The translations under genes were made by a program, and so were the position numbers. A stretch of DNA of 64,000 nt from Cypionkella aquatica (lineage in GTDB: Bacteria > Pseudomonadota > Alphaproteobacteria > Rhodobacterales > Rhodobacteraceae), in NCBI RefSeq assembly GCF_030161095.1, contig NZ_BSPP01000007.1, forward strand, positions 496,920-560,919, written 5' to 3'. The notes under the pieces are model-generated. The model made no database searches. It was given only the letters and a program-made list of their open reading frames with translations, and had not been told where the DNA came from. Shown here in pieces: positions 52,430 to 61,720 of this stretch. How positions within the stretch are numbered: position 1 is the first letter of the stretch; every line of letters begins with the position of its first letter.

Positions 52430-53352
52430 GCGCGTCGCCCCAAGGGAATGATGCCCTGCGCCACCAGAACGCCAATCGCCACCAAGCCAGCGGCGGCAGC
52501 CTGCGCCCAATCCCAGCGCCCGCCCATCGCAAACAAAATGATCATCACATAGAACGGCGCCGCGTTGATGTGCAGAGCTGACAGCCCGATGCCGAGTTTT
52601 TCGACCGACATGATCCACATCAGTTGGCTGATGCCAAGCGAGCCGACAGAAAACGCCAGCAAGGCGATCAGCTCTTTCCAGCCCCAGCGGCTGAACTCCG
52701 GCAGTGGATTGCCAGCCGCGATGCCAAGGCTGGCGACGGCGCTGACAGCAATCGCTGCACCTGCGATGGTCAGAGCGGTGCGGCCTATCGGTGACAGGCC
52801 GGGAAATGCCGTGACGGTCAGGCGCGAACCCAAGGCAAAAGAGACCACCGAGCCAAAGCACAAAAGCGCGCCGAAGCCCAACGACAGCCCGCCGCCTTTG
52901 AAATCCAGCGCCATCATGCCGCCTGCCAAGGACAACAGCAGGCCCAGAACCAAGGCGCGGCTGAGTTTGCGGCCATCCAAGGCAACCTCCAGCGCGATGC
53001 CAACCACCGGCAGGGTGGCCGAGATCACCGCCGCCGTCACCGCCCCGCCGCGCGCTTGCCCCTGCACCAGAAACCACGCCCCCAGCCCGATCAGACTGCC
53101 AACGGCGATGCCTTTCAACCAGTTGACACGCAGCAAAGCGCCCGGCCCCTCCATCAGTGCCCAGACCGGCAACAGCGCCAGCGCCGCCAATGCCATGCGC
53201 AGGCTGCTGAGCTGGTCGGCAGGCAGCAACGGAATGATGAAATCGGCGGCGGGCAGACCCGCGGCCCAGATCAACATCGAGGCCATACAGATCAGATTGG
53301 CCCCCAGCAAGCTGGGCGCGGGCGCGGCGGGAAGGTTGGTTTCTGCTGTCAT
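52426..53352 (-). CDS. DMT superfamily (EamA) transporter
   Basis: 308 residues with ten hydrophobic helices in two EamA repeats. It is typical of small-molecule or metabolite exporters such as RhaT/RarD/YdcZ-type proteins. It is translated first and coupled to the P450 gene. The substrate is not identifiable. Confidence 0.85.
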   Translation of the reverse strand: MTAETNLPAAPAPSLLGANLICMASMLIWAAGLPAADFIIPLLPADQLSSLRMALAALALLPVWALMEGPGALLRVNWLKGIAVGSLIGLGAWFLVQGQARGGAVTAAVISATLPVVGIALEVALDGRKLSRALVLGLLLSLAGGMMALDFKGGGLSLGFGALLCFGSVVSFALGSRLTVTAFPGLSPIGRTALTIAGAAIAVSAVASLGIAAGNPLPEFSRWGWKELIALLAFSVGSLGISQLMWIMSVEKLGIGLSALHINAAPFYVMIILFAMGGRWDWAQAAAAGLVAIGVLVAQGIIPLGRRA

Positions 53353-53408
53353 CGACTCATTCTAGGTGGTGCGGCGATCCGCGCTGCTCTGTCCGCGACG
53401 CGCTTCGG

Positions 53409-54152
53409 TCAGGCGGCGGCGAGGGCGGCAACAATTGCGCCGAAATCGGCAGCTTTCAGGCTGGCCCCGCCGACCAAAGCACCATCGACATCCGGCACCG
53501 CAAAGATCTCGGTCGCATTCGACGGCTTCACCGAACCACCATAAAGCAGGCGTGTTTTCCCGGCTTCGGCCCCGATATGCGCGGTCAGGCGCGCACGCAG
53601 AAACGCGTGAACTTCGGCGATCTGTGCGATGGTTGGGGTGCGGCCGGTGCCAATTGCCCAGACCGGCTCATAAGCGATCACAAGCTGAGAACCCGTCGCC
53701 GCGGCAGGCACAGAGCCGTCCAACTGCGCGCCAATCACCGCCAAAGTCTCGCCGGCATCACGCTCGGCCTCGGTTTCACCCAGACAAACCACCGCGATCA
53801 GACCCGCAGCAATCGCAGCTTCAGCTTTGGCGCGCACCAATTCGTTGCGCTCTCCATGATCTGCCCGCCGCTCTGAATGACCCAAGATCACATGGCTCGC
53901 CCCGGCATCCGCCAGCATCGCCGCCGAAATATCGCCGGTATGCGCGCCCGAGCCCTTGGCGTGGCAATCCTGCCCGCCGACCAAAAGCGCCGATCCAGTC
54001 GCCAAACCAGCCATTTCGGCCAGCAAGGTCGTGGGCGGGCACAGCAAGATCTCGCAGCCGGGGGCCGGATGGGCCGACAAAAGCGCCGACACTTCCGCCA
54101 AAGCTGCCCGGTTGCCGTTCATTTTCCAATTGCCCGCCGCAAGCTTTTTCAT
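53409..54152 (-). CDS. tpiA: triosephosphate isomerase
   Basis: 247 residues. AGNWKMNG (Lys10), ILGHSERR (His electrophile) near 89-96 and the flexible loop base [17 protein letters not shown] near 162 with catalytic Glu are all present. It interconverts dihydroxyacetone phosphate and glyceraldehyde-3-phosphate. GGAGG precedes ATG 54152; a longer frame exists without support. Confidence 0.97.
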   Translation of the reverse strand: MKKLAAGNWKMNGNRAALAEVSALLSAHPAPGCEILLCPPTTLLAEMAGLATGSALLVGGQDCHAKGSGAHTGDISAAMLADAGASHVILGHSERRADHGERNELVRAKAEAAIAAGLIAVVCLGETEAERDAGETLAVIGAQLDGSVPAAATGSQLVIAYEPVWAIGTGRTPTIAQIAEVHAFLRARLTAHIGAEAGKTRLLYGGSVKPSNATEIFAVPDVDGALVGGASLKAADFGAIVAALAAA

Positions 54153-54216
54153 CGCATCCTCCCAAGGTTCGCGCAAAGGGTTAGCGAAGCGAAAGCTCAA
54201 GGGAAAGCCCTTGGTA

Positions 54217-54236
54217 TTGCTCTTTTGAAAATACTC
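54217..54236 (-). repeat. partial rhodobacterial intergenic repeat, AAAAGAGCAA-tail type
   Basis: Minus-strand GAGTATTTTCAAAAGAGCAA, the same tail type as 32325 and 62086, here without the GCCTCCGGCGGG core. It lies in the 227-bp gap upstream of tpiA. Confidence 0.6.
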
Positions 54237-54379
54237 AATCTTGCGACGCAACAGACCCGCCGATGCGCGCTGTGAAACCGTCAAATCCCGTCACACCAAG
54301 CACCCACCGCGCGTCAGCGCTGATAGACTTGCGGCAAAGCCGCGCTATGGGATCACGCAGATTCGGTTCATCACGCCGA

Positions 54380-54730
54380 TCAGGCGTCTTTGAACTTGAT
54401 GCTTTCGCCGCAACCGCAGGCCTCTGCCACGTTGGGATTGTTGAACTTGAAACCGGCATGCAGCAGATCGGATTCGTAATCAATCTCGGTGCCAAACAGG
54501 AACATCTGCGCCATGGGCGCTATCAGCACCCGCGCACCGTCTTGCTCGACAACTTCATCCATCGGATTGGCTTCGGCGACGTAATCCATGGTATATTCCA
54601 TGCCCGCGCAGCCGCCCTTCTTGATGCCGATGCGCAGCCCCTGCGAGCCTTGCTTTGCCATCAGCCGTGCAATGTGCTGTGCGGCGATCGGGGTCAGGGT
54701 GACGGCGGCTTTGCCGGGGATGCCGAACAT
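54380..54730 (-). CDS. sufA: iron-sulfur cluster assembly A-type carrier (SufA/IscA-like)
   Basis: 116 residues. The three conserved cysteines of A-type carriers are in KKGGCAGMEYTM near residue 41 and ACGCGES near 104-110. VTLTPIAAQHI starts the fold. It receives and hands on Fe-S clusters. Next upstream is a SufT-like MIP18 gene on the same strand, so this is the tail of a Suf-type locus. Confidence 0.9.
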   Translation of the reverse strand: MFGIPGKAAVTLTPIAAQHIARLMAKQGSQGLRIGIKKGGCAGMEYTMDYVAEANPMDEVVEQDGARVLIAPMAQMFLFGTEIDYESDLLHAGFKFNNPNVAEACGCGESIKFKDA

Positions 54731-54790
54731 GGGGTGGTCCTTTACGCTATAGCGCCAAAGATAGGCATGCCGGGCGCGCCCGACAAGCCT

Positions 54791-55153
54791 TTACATAAAG
54801 CCTAATTCCAGCCGCGCCTCGTCCGACATCATCTCCATCCCCCAAGGCGGATCAAAGGTCATGCCAACCTTGACCTCTTTCACCCCAGCGACGGGCTCCA
54901 CCGCATCCTGCACCCAGCCGGGCATCTCGCCCGCCACCGGGCAGCCGGGGGCGGTCAGGGTCATCATGATCTCAACGCTGTTCTCTGCCGAAATCTCGAT
55001 CGTGTAGACCAAGCCCAGATCAAAGACGTTCACCGGAATCTCGGGGTCATAGACCGTGCGGCACGCCTCGACGATCTGCTCATACAGCGGATGTTCGGTG
55101 GTAGAGGGGCGGATCAGGGGGGCGCCCTCGATCTGGTCCAGCGGCTGGTTCAT
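54791..55153 (-). CDS. sufT: SufT-like MIP18 family protein (DUF59)
   Basis: 120 residues: YEQIVEACRTVYDPEIPVNVFDLGLVYTIEI, the MIP18/DUF59 signature with DPEIPVN, then MTLTAPGCPVAGEMPGWV with the conserved Cys. SufT proteins help maturation of Fe-S proteins. It is 60 bp upstream of the A-type carrier. ATG 55153 has a GAGAATGAG site; the longer frame to 55201 lacks support. Confidence 0.9.
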   Translation of the reverse strand: MNQPLDQIEGAPLIRPSTTEHPLYEQIVEACRTVYDPEIPVNVFDLGLVYTIEISAENSVEIMMTLTAPGCPVAGEMPGWVQDAVEPVAGVKEVKVGMTFDPPWGMEMMSDEARLELGFM

Positions 55154-55248
55154 CTCATTCTCACGCGTTAGTTGAGTAATTATATAGGGATTGCGCAGCA
55201 AAGGTCCAGTGCCGGAAATTGAAATCGCGCGTCAGAGATATGGCAGCG

Positions 55249-56202
55249 CTAGAACAGCCGTCGCGCCAAGCCAGCTTGCCGGATGCCCCAAGTCAGCAAC
55301 ACAGATCCCGCCACCGCATAGGCATAGATCGCTGGGCGGCCGAAATCGGTAAACCGAAACAGCACAGCGCAAAACGCGACATGGATGAAGTAAATCCCCG
55401 AGCCGTAATCGTTCAAGGCCCGGCTGGCCAAAGTGCCGGGCAGTTTCAGCGCCAGCAGCATCAGCGCAGGCGCGGCCAGCCCCAGCGCGATCATGTTGTC
55501 ATGCGCCACACCCTTGATGGCAAATCGCGCCAGAAACAGAGATTCGGCCAGCACCAGCGCCACGCCCAAAGCTGCTGCCACTTGCAACCAACCGATCCGC
55601 AGACGATCCGCCACGGCTTCGCGGGCAAATAGAAACCCTGCCAGCATGAAGGGCAGGCAGAGGAACACCGGGTTGCGATGCGGCGACAAGGGGTCGGAAA
55701 AGATTGCGCGGTTTGGCGTGATCAGATCCCAGGCAATGCCATAGGTCACCAAGATGCCGCCAAGGAATGTCAGGGCCGAAACCCACGCCAGCGCGCGGGT
55801 TGACCAATGCGAGATTGCCACAATCACCGCCGCCGCCATCACCATCCCGGCCAGATACCACAGATGCCAATAGCCAAACACCAAGGTGCGCAGGTTTTGC
55901 AAGGGCCCGCGCGCCACCAGCAACGGCCAATACAGCGGCAGATACAACAGCATCCACAGCACATAAAGCTGGCCCGCGCGTTTGACATAGCCCCAGCCAC
56001 GCTGGCGGATCACCGCAGCTTGCAGAAAATAGCCGTTGAACAGCAAGAATATCGGCACGCCCAGCCGAAACAGCCCGTCGCCGGTCAGCAGGATCGCCGT
56101 CCGACCCAGCGGGGCGAACGGGTTGGCATGGATACCGACGACCATGAAAGCCAGAACAAGCTTCAGGACATCGACGGCGCGGCTGCGCGCGGCGCTGGAC
56201 AT
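55249..56202 (-). CDS. acyltransferase family 3 membrane protein
   Basis: 317 residues with about ten membrane helices and the OafA/WecH family pattern (RAVDVLKLVLAFMVVGIHANPF at the start with the catalytic His, FRLGVPIFLLFNGYFL, GIYFIHVAF). It O-acetylates a sugar or glycolipid. ATG 56202 is good. It lies next to ssb on the same strand, 43 bp downstream. Confidence 0.88.
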   Translation of the reverse strand: MSSAARSRAVDVLKLVLAFMVVGIHANPFAPLGRTAILLTGDGLFRLGVPIFLLFNGYFLQAAVIRQRGWGYVKRAGQLYVLWMLLYLPLYWPLLVARGPLQNLRTLVFGYWHLWYLAGMVMAAAVIVAISHWSTRALAWVSALTFLGGILVTYGIAWDLITPNRAIFSDPLSPHRNPVFLCLPFMLAGFLFAREAVADRLRIGWLQVAAALGVALVLAESLFLARFAIKGVAHDNMIALGLAAPALMLLALKLPGTLASRALNDYGSGIYFIHVAFCAVLFRFTDFGRPAIYAYAVAGSVLLTWGIRQAGLARRLF

Positions 56203-56245
56203 GGTCTATGGTATCCGCTGTTAAAAGGGGAAAAAGCGCGTCAGA

Positions 56246-56797
56246 TCAGAACGGGATTTCGTCATCCATATCCGAGCGTCCACCACCCGAACCTGAACCA
56301 CCCCCCGCATTGCCGCCGCCGTAACCACCGCCACCGCCACGGTTATAGCCGCCGCCTGAATTGCCGCCACCACCGCCAGAATTGCCGCCCCCCTGATCTT
56401 CATAGCGGCCACGGTCATCGTCACCACCGCCACCCGCGCCGCCGCCATCACGACCGCCCAGCAGGGTCAGCGTGCCATTAAACTGGCGCAGCACGATTTC
56501 GGTGGTGTAGCGATCTGCGCCGGATTGGTCCTGCCATTTGCGCGTTTCCAGCTGACCCTCGATGTAAACCGTGGAGCCTTTGCGCAGATATTGCTCGGCG
56601 ATCTTGCCAAGGTTTTCGTTGAAAATGGCGACAGAGTGCCACTCGGTCCGCTCTTTGCGCTCACCACTTTGTTTGTCGCGCCAAGTTTCCGAGGTCGCAA
56701 GCCGCAGGTTCACCACTTTGCCGCCATTGGGGAAATTGCGCACTTCCGGGTCGCGCCCCAGATTGCCGACGATGATCACTTTGTTGACGCCTGCCAT
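56246..56797 (-). CDS. ssb: single-stranded DNA-binding protein
   Basis: 183 residues. The OB-fold ([20 protein letters not shown] to about residue 110) is followed by a long Gly/Asn/Arg-rich linker (about 118-175) and the acidic tip DMDDEIPF that binds partner proteins. Coats single-stranded DNA. Start ATG 56797; the longer frame to 56845 has no ribosome site. The linker DNA is GGC/GGT rich and gives long false ORFs on the other strand. Confidence 0.95.
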   Translation of the reverse strand: MAGVNKVIIVGNLGRDPEVRNFPNGGKVVNLRLATSETWRDKQSGERKERTEWHSVAIFNENLGKIAEQYLRKGSTVYIEGQLETRKWQDQSGADRYTTEIVLRQFNGTLTLLGGRDGGGAGGGGDDDRGRYEDQGGGNSGGGGGNSGGGYNRGGGGGYGGGNAGGGSGSGGGRSDMDDEIPF

Positions 56798-57070
56798 CAC
56801 GGGACTCCCTGATTCCGAATTTGGGTCTGATCTACCCGCCAGCATCGCGGCAGGTTGCTAATAATTTCTATAGACCGCCCGATCTGGCCCTGCAACCGGA
56901 CAGCCGCCCATTGGCTGCAAGTTGATACGGTTGTAATCCAATGCACGCCTCAGGGCATGATGGGCAAGGCTTCGCCGATGGCCGCGGCGGTGGTTCCATC
57001 ACAAGGCTGGCACCGGGCGGAAAATTGCGTATAGTGCCGCGAGATTTATTCCGGCTGAAACAGGATTGCC

Positions 57071-57688
57071 ATGCGATTTGCGGCGTTGGTTTTGAAGGTG
57101 ACAATTGCGGCGGGGCTGGCCCTGACGTCCGCGGGGGGCGCAGATGCTGAAGCGTTGAAGCTGGGCGGCAAGAAGAACCGCTCCAGCGTTTTGAAATCGC
57201 AGATGGCGCTGCTGGATGGGCGGTTGGCGGTGGAATATAACGGTTCGGCGCGGCTGAAGCCGAACTATAACAAAGATGATGCGGCGGCGGGCGTGGATGC
57301 GCCGGTGAAGCGGTTCTCTGGCAAATACCGGGGCGAATATCTTGAGGTCGCCAAGGCGGCCGCCCGCAAGCATGGCGTGCCAGAGGATGTTTTCCTGCGG
57401 CTGGTGCAACAGGAAAGTGGCTGGAACAGCGGGGCGGTGTCGGTCAAGGGGGCGACGGGTCTGGCGCAATTGATGCCGGGCACCGCGCAGCATCTGGGCG
57501 TTGATATCAACGATCCGGGCGAAAATCTGGAGGGTGGCGCACGCTATCTGCGGATGATGTATGATCGCTTCGGCACTTGGAAGCTGGCGCTTGCGGCCTA
57601 TAATGCCGGACCGATGGCGGTCGAAAAGCACGGCGGTGTGCCGCCCTATGATGAGACCAAGAATTACGTCTTGGCGATTCTGGGCTAG
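57071..57688 (+). CDS. lytic transglycosylase (SLT domain)
   Basis: 205 residues. A signal peptide (about 1-26, ending ADA) precedes a short basic region and an SLT domain (about 90-205) with catalytic Glu in [17 protein letters not shown] near 114-130, [11 protein letters not shown] and AAYNAGP near 177-183. It cleaves peptidoglycan in the periplasm. A 16-bp palindrome follows the stop. Confidence 0.9.
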   Translation: MRFAALVLKVTIAAGLALTSAGGADAEALKLGGKKNRSSVLKSQMALLDGRLAVEYNGSARLKPNYNKDDAAAGVDAPVKRFSGKYRGEYLEVAKAAARKHGVPEDVFLRLVQQESGWNSGAVSVKGATGLAQLMPGTAQHLGVDINDPGENLEGGARYLRMMYDRFGTWKLALAAYNAGPMAVEKHGGVPPYDETKNYVLAILG

Positions 57689-57700
57689 GGATTTGTCGGC

Positions 57701-57716
57701 TGTCCACGCGTGGACA
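57701..57716. other. perfect 16-bp palindrome after the transglycosylase gene
   Basis: TGTCCACGCGTGGACA, 13 bp after the stop codon, then CGCTTTGGTTTT. It could be a terminator stem without a loop or a protein-binding site. Its role is open. Confidence 0.5.
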
Positions 57717-57803
57717 CGCTTTGGTTTTATGCAAAATCAAGAAGTTAACCGGGGGTCATTTGCCTTTTGTTAACATTTGGCCGCAGTTTCGTCTGATCGC
57801 ACC

Positions 57804-57840
57804 GGAGCCTCCGGCGGGGATATTTTTTGCCAGTATGAAA
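57804..57840 (+). repeat. rhodobacterial intergenic repeat
   Basis: GGAGCCTCCGGCGGGGATAT continues with TTTTTGCCAGTATGAAA. It lies in the 260-bp gap between the transglycosylase and Hsp70-like genes. Confidence 0.75.
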
Positions 57841-57948
57841 TGGCTGGCGCAGCTTTGGCGCGAGGCTTGGCCCTCGGCCTGGCTTTGGGTTTACTTCCCG
57901 CAGCGGGGCCGTTAGACGGCGCGTTTTGCCAAGCGCGAGGGGCCGGAT

Positions 57949-59199
57949 ATGACGCTGTTTTGTGGGATCGACTTTGGCACGTCCAACTCGACGGTATCGC
58001 TGGCGGATGCGGATCGGGCATGGCTGATCGGGTTGGAAGATCAGGCCGAAACTTTGCCCTCGGCGGTGTTTTGGGAGCAGGATGGCGGCGCGCCGGAGTT
58101 TGGTCGTGCGGCGATTGCGGCCTATCTGCGCGGCGACGAGGGGCGGCTGATGCGCGGGCTGAAAAGCACGCTCGGCTCTGGCATGATTGACGAGCGCACG
58201 GCGATTGGCAGCCGTGCGGTGACGTTCCGCGAGGTGCTGACACGCTTCATGCGGCATATGGTCGGGGTTTTGCGCGACCATGCGCCGGGGGCAGACCGGG
58301 TGGTGTTGGGGCGGCCTGTGCATTTTGTCGATGGCGATGATGCAGGCGATTTGAAGGCGCAAACCGCGCTGGAGGAGATCGCGCGCGGTTTGGGCTTTCG
58401 GGAAGTGTCGTTTCAATACGAGCCGATCGCAGCCGCCTTGCAGTATGAGCAGGGCATCGCGCGCGAAGAACTGGTGTTGATCGTCGATATCGGCGGCGGT
58501 ACGTCAGACTTTTCCATCGTGCGGGTGTCGCCCACGCGGGCGCGGGCGGCGGATCGGGGTGCGGATATTCTGGCCAATGACGGTATTCGCGTCGGCGGGA
58601 CCGATTTTGACCGGTTTCTGAGTCTGGCCGAAGTGATGCCGCATCTGGGCTACAAGGCCACGACCAAGGGCGGTCAGGGCCTGATGCCAAACCATTATTT
58701 CCTTGATCTGGCGACATGGCACCGCATCAACATGCTGTACACCCAGCGGTGTCTGGCGGATTTGAAGGCGTTTCGGCGCGAGGTTGATCGGCCCGAATTG
58801 CTGGATCGTCTGATGAAGGTAATCTCTGAGCGGCAAGGTCATGCCGTGGCGATGGCGGTAGAGGCCGCGAAGATTGCGCTATCAGATCAAGAGGTTGTGC
58901 GGTTGCAACTGGCGGCTTTGACGGGCGGGCCAAACCCGATGCTGCGGCGCGAGGGGTTTGAGGCGGCGGTGTTGCCACAGGTGGAGCGGATTTCCGAGCG
59001 GCTGGGCGCGGTGCTGGCGCAGGCGGGCGTTGGGGTGGCGGATATTGGCACCGTGTTCATGACGGGTGGTTCTTCGGGCCTGCCGATCTTGCGGGCTTGC
59101 GTGCAGGCGGCGCTGCCGGGGGTTGCGATTGCCACCGGGGATATGCTTGGTTCGGTCGGGACGGGCCTTGCGCTGGATGCGCGGCGGAAGTTTTCCTGA
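57949..59199 (+). CDS. Hsp70 family protein, YegD-like
   Basis: 416 residues: nucleotide-binding Hsp70 fold only, no C-terminal substrate domain. Phosphate loop 1 is GIDFGTSNSTVSL at 4-16, loop 2 is VDIGGGTSDFSIV near 183, and the adenosine loop FMTGGSSGLPILR near 366. This is the YegD type of truncated DnaK-like ATPase. Function unproven. The two M20 genes follow in the same direction, 9 bp downstream. Confidence 0.88.
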   Translation: MTLFCGIDFGTSNSTVSLADADRAWLIGLEDQAETLPSAVFWEQDGGAPEFGRAAIAAYLRGDEGRLMRGLKSTLGSGMIDERTAIGSRAVTFREVLTRFMRHMVGVLRDHAPGADRVVLGRPVHFVDGDDAGDLKAQTALEEIARGLGFREVSFQYEPIAAALQYEQGIAREELVLIVDIGGGTSDFSIVRVSPTRARAADRGADILANDGIRVGGTDFDRFLSLAEVMPHLGYKATTKGGQGLMPNHYFLDLATWHRINMLYTQRCLADLKAFRREVDRPELLDRLMKVISERQGHAVAMAVEAAKIALSDQEVVRLQLAALTGGPNPMLRREGFEAAVLPQVERISERLGAVLAQAGVGVADIGTVFMTGGSSGLPILRACVQAALPGVAIATGDMLGSVGTGLALDARRKFS

Positions 59200-59208
59200 G
59201 GGGGCGTG

Positions 59209-60354
59209 ATGCTGGCGGCGATTGAGGCGTTTTTTGCGGAAGCGGTGGCGTGGCGGCGCGATTTTCATCAGCACCCAGAGCTGAGTTTTGCCGAACATCG
59301 CACGGCGGCGCGGGTGGCGGAATTGCTGCGGAGTTTCGGCTGCGATCTGGTTGAGGCTGGGATAGGCGGCACCGGGGTTGTGGCGGTCATCCATGGCCGC
59401 GGGCCGGGGCGGCGGATCGGCTTGCGGGCGGATATGGACGCGCTGCCGATCCATGAGGCGTCGGGGGTGGACTTTGTCAGCGCGGTGCCGGGTGTGATGC
59501 ATGCGTGCGGCCATGATGGCCACACGGCGATGCTGCTGGCGGCTGCGAAATATCTGGCGGCATCGCGGGATTTCGCGGGGCAGGCGGTGCTGATTTTCCA
59601 ACCCGGCGAGGAAGCGGGCGGCGGGGCAAAGGCGATGATCGCCGATGGTGTGCTGGCGCGCTATCCGCTGGATGAGGTTTATGCGCTGCACAACATGCCG
59701 GGGCTGGCGGTGGGGGCTTATGCGAGCCGTCCGGGGCCGATCATGGCTGCGGCAGATATGTTTGAGATTGTCATCACCGGGCGCGGCGGGCATGCCGCGC
59801 AACCGCATCTGGCGTTGGACCCGGTGATGATCGCCGGGCATGTCTTGGTGGCCTTGCAGACGGTGGTTTCGCGCAACATTGATCCGCTGAAGCCTGCGGT
59901 TTTGTCGGTCTCGACCGTGGTGAGTGAGGGATCGGGGGCTTGTGTGATCCCGGGGCGAGTGGTGCTGACCGGGACGGTGCGCAGTTTTGAACTCGCGGTG
60001 CAAGATGTGCTTGAGGATCGGTTGCGGGCGGTGGTGCTGGGGGTGGCTGCGGCGCATGGCGGTGTGGCAACGGTGGATTATCTGCGCGATGCGCCCGCGA
60101 CGGTGAATGATGCGGATTGTGCGGCGCATGCGTTGGACGTGGCGCGCGGGCTTTCGGGCGCGGTTGAGGCGGATGTGGCGCCGATGATGGTATCCGAGGA
60201 TTTCTCCGAGTTTCTGAACGCGGTGCCGGGGGCGTTCATGTTTGTCGGCAATGGTGATGGGCCGCTGCTGCATCACCCGGCCTATGCGTTCAATGATGCG
60301 GGACTGCCTTATGGGGCGGCTTGGCTGGCCGAGATGGTGCGGGCGCGCGGATAG
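59209..60354 (+). CDS. M20 family amidohydrolase (N-acyl amino acid / hippurate hydrolase-like), copy 1
   Basis: 381 residues. Metal-site motifs: RRDFHQHPELSF near 18, GLRADMDALP near 69, HACGHDGHTAMLL near 95, FQPGEEAGGG near 129 and a late VSEDFSEF near 332. It hydrolyses an N-acyl amino acid, typical of the HipO/aminoacylase branch. The next gene encodes a clear paralogue, so the pair arose by duplication. ATG 59209 was chosen (GTG 59206 also in frame). A 17-bp tandem repeat begins at its stop codon. Confidence 0.9.
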   Translation: MLAAIEAFFAEAVAWRRDFHQHPELSFAEHRTAARVAELLRSFGCDLVEAGIGGTGVVAVIHGRGPGRRIGLRADMDALPIHEASGVDFVSAVPGVMHACGHDGHTAMLLAAAKYLAASRDFAGQAVLIFQPGEEAGGGAKAMIADGVLARYPLDEVYALHNMPGLAVGAYASRPGPIMAAADMFEIVITGRGGHAAQPHLALDPVMIAGHVLVALQTVVSRNIDPLKPAVLSVSTVVSEGSGACVIPGRVVLTGTVRSFELAVQDVLEDRLRAVVLGVAAAHGGVATVDYLRDAPATVNDADCAAHALDVARGLSGAVEADVAPMMVSEDFSEFLNAVPGAFMFVGNGDGPLLHHPAYAFNDAGLPYGAAWLAEMVRARG

Positions 60355-60417
60355 GGCTTGCGGGCGATTGCGCTTGCAGGACGATAGGGCTTGCAGGACG
60401 ATAGGGCTTGCAGGACT
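60351..60417 (+). repeat. 17-bp tandem repeat at the end of the first M20 gene
   Basis: Four head-to-tail units of 16-17 bp based on ATAGGGCTTGCAGGACG (60351, 60367, 60384, 60401). The first holds the TAG stop of the upstream gene; the last ends 40 bp before the next start. Units 3 and 4 are nearly identical; 1 and 2 differ at several bases. Confidence 0.85.
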
Positions 60418-60456
60418 CGGTGCTTTGATCAAATCATGGGGCAAAGGAGATTTGCC

Positions 60457-61623
60457 ATGGCCCCGAAGAACCGATTTGCCGAGATGCTGCCCGAGATCGC
60501 CGGATGGCGGCAGGATTTCCACGAAAACCCCGAGTTGTTGTTTGAGGTGCATCGCACCGCTGGGCGTGTGGCTGAACTCTGCCGCGAGTTTGGCTGTGAT
60601 GAGGTGACCGAAGGCATTGGCCGCACCGGAGTTGTGGTCGTGATCAAGGGCAAGACGGATACTTCGGGCCGGGTGATCGGGCTGCGGGCAGATATGGACG
60701 CGCTGCCGATCATCGAGCAGACCGGGGTGGCTTATGCGTCAAAAGTGCCGGGCAAGATGCATGCTTGCGGCCATGACGGCCATACCTCGATGCTGCTGGG
60801 GGCGGCGAAATATCTGGCGGAGACGCGGAATTTTGACGGCACGGCGGTGCTGATTTTCCAACCTGCGGAGGAAGGTGGCGGTGGTGGCCGCGAGATGTGC
60901 GCCGATGGCATGATGGACCGCTGGGGGATTCAGGAAGTTTACGGCATGCACAATATGCCGGGGATTCCGGTGGGGCATTTTGCGATCCGACCGGGGGCAA
61001 TGATGGCGGCGGCGGATCAATTCGAGATCACGGTGACGGGCAAGGGTGGCCATGCTGCCAAGCCGCATGACTGCATAGATACCACGGTGGTGGCGGCGCA
61101 TATCATCGTGGCAATGCAGACGATAGCCTCGCGCGGGGTTGATCCGCTGAAGCAGGTGGTGGTGTCGGTCTGTACGGTGGCGACGGATTCAACGGCGCAT
61201 AACGTGATCCCGCAGGTGGTCAAGATGAAGGGCACGGTGCGCACGATGGATTTCGGCGTGCAGGATTATGTAGAAGGCCGGGTGAAGGCGATTGCGGAAG
61301 GCACGGCGGCTGCCTTGGGGGCTGTAGCGGTGGTCGAATACACCCGTGGCTATCCGGTGACGGTAAACGCCGAGGCGAATACCGAATACGCGGCAGACGT
61401 GGCGCGGGCGGTGTCGGGGCAGGTGGATACCAACACAGCGCCGCTGATGGGGGCAGAGGATTTCAGCTTCATGCTGCTGGAACGGCCCGGGGCCTATATT
61501 TTTGTGGGCAACGGCGACACGGCGATGGTGCATCATCCGGCCTATAACTTCGACGATAATGCGATTCCGTTTGGGTCAAGCTGGTATGCGGGCATGGTCG
61601 AATCCCGGATGCCAGCCGCGTAA
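60457..61623 (+). CDS. M20 family amidohydrolase, copy 2
   Basis: 388 residues, aligned throughout with copy 1 (RQDFHENPELLF, GLRADMDALP, HACGHDGHTSMLL, QPAEEGGGG, GAEDFSFML). All metal ligands are present. It probably takes a different acyl amino acid. AAAGGAGATTTGCC precedes the ATG. A GC-rich hairpin follows. Confidence 0.92.
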   Translation: MAPKNRFAEMLPEIAGWRQDFHENPELLFEVHRTAGRVAELCREFGCDEVTEGIGRTGVVVVIKGKTDTSGRVIGLRADMDALPIIEQTGVAYASKVPGKMHACGHDGHTSMLLGAAKYLAETRNFDGTAVLIFQPAEEGGGGGREMCADGMMDRWGIQEVYGMHNMPGIPVGHFAIRPGAMMAAADQFEITVTGKGGHAAKPHDCIDTTVVAAHIIVAMQTIASRGVDPLKQVVVSVCTVATDSTAHNVIPQVVKMKGTVRTMDFGVQDYVEGRVKAIAEGTAAALGAVAVVEYTRGYPVTVNAEANTEYAADVARAVSGQVDTNTAPLMGAEDFSFMLLERPGAYIFVGNGDTAMVHHPAYNFDDNAIPFGSSWYAGMVESRMPAA

Positions 61624-61625
61624 GA

Positions 61626-61678
61626 CTGCCCCCCTCAGGCGGTTCCCACCCGCCCACCCCACCGCCCTCGGGGGGCAG
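61626..61678 (+). terminator. GC-rich hairpin after the second M20 gene
   Basis: CTGCCCCCC (61626-61634) pairs with GGGGGGCAG (61670-61678), with an inner GGCGG/CCGCC. There is no T-run after it, so it is a weak candidate for intrinsic termination. Confidence 0.4.
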
Positions 61679-61720
61679 TGGGGCCAAGCTGAAACCTTGT
61701 GACATCAGAAGGCTTTGACG

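Noticed and set aside
51254-53077. 607-residue P450 with an N-terminal extension
   Set aside because: The first 216 residues are the DMT transporter gene read in a different frame; the P450 start at 52429 overlaps the transporter stop.
54217-54236. sigma-70 promoter for tpiA
   Set aside because: The AT-rich segment is better explained as a member of the repeat family with the AAAAGAGCAA tail, on the same strand as several other copies.
58882-60552. 556-codon minus-strand frame across the Hsp70-like and first M20 genes
   Set aside because: It is Arg/His/Pro-rich, antisense to two conserved genes and without any domain.
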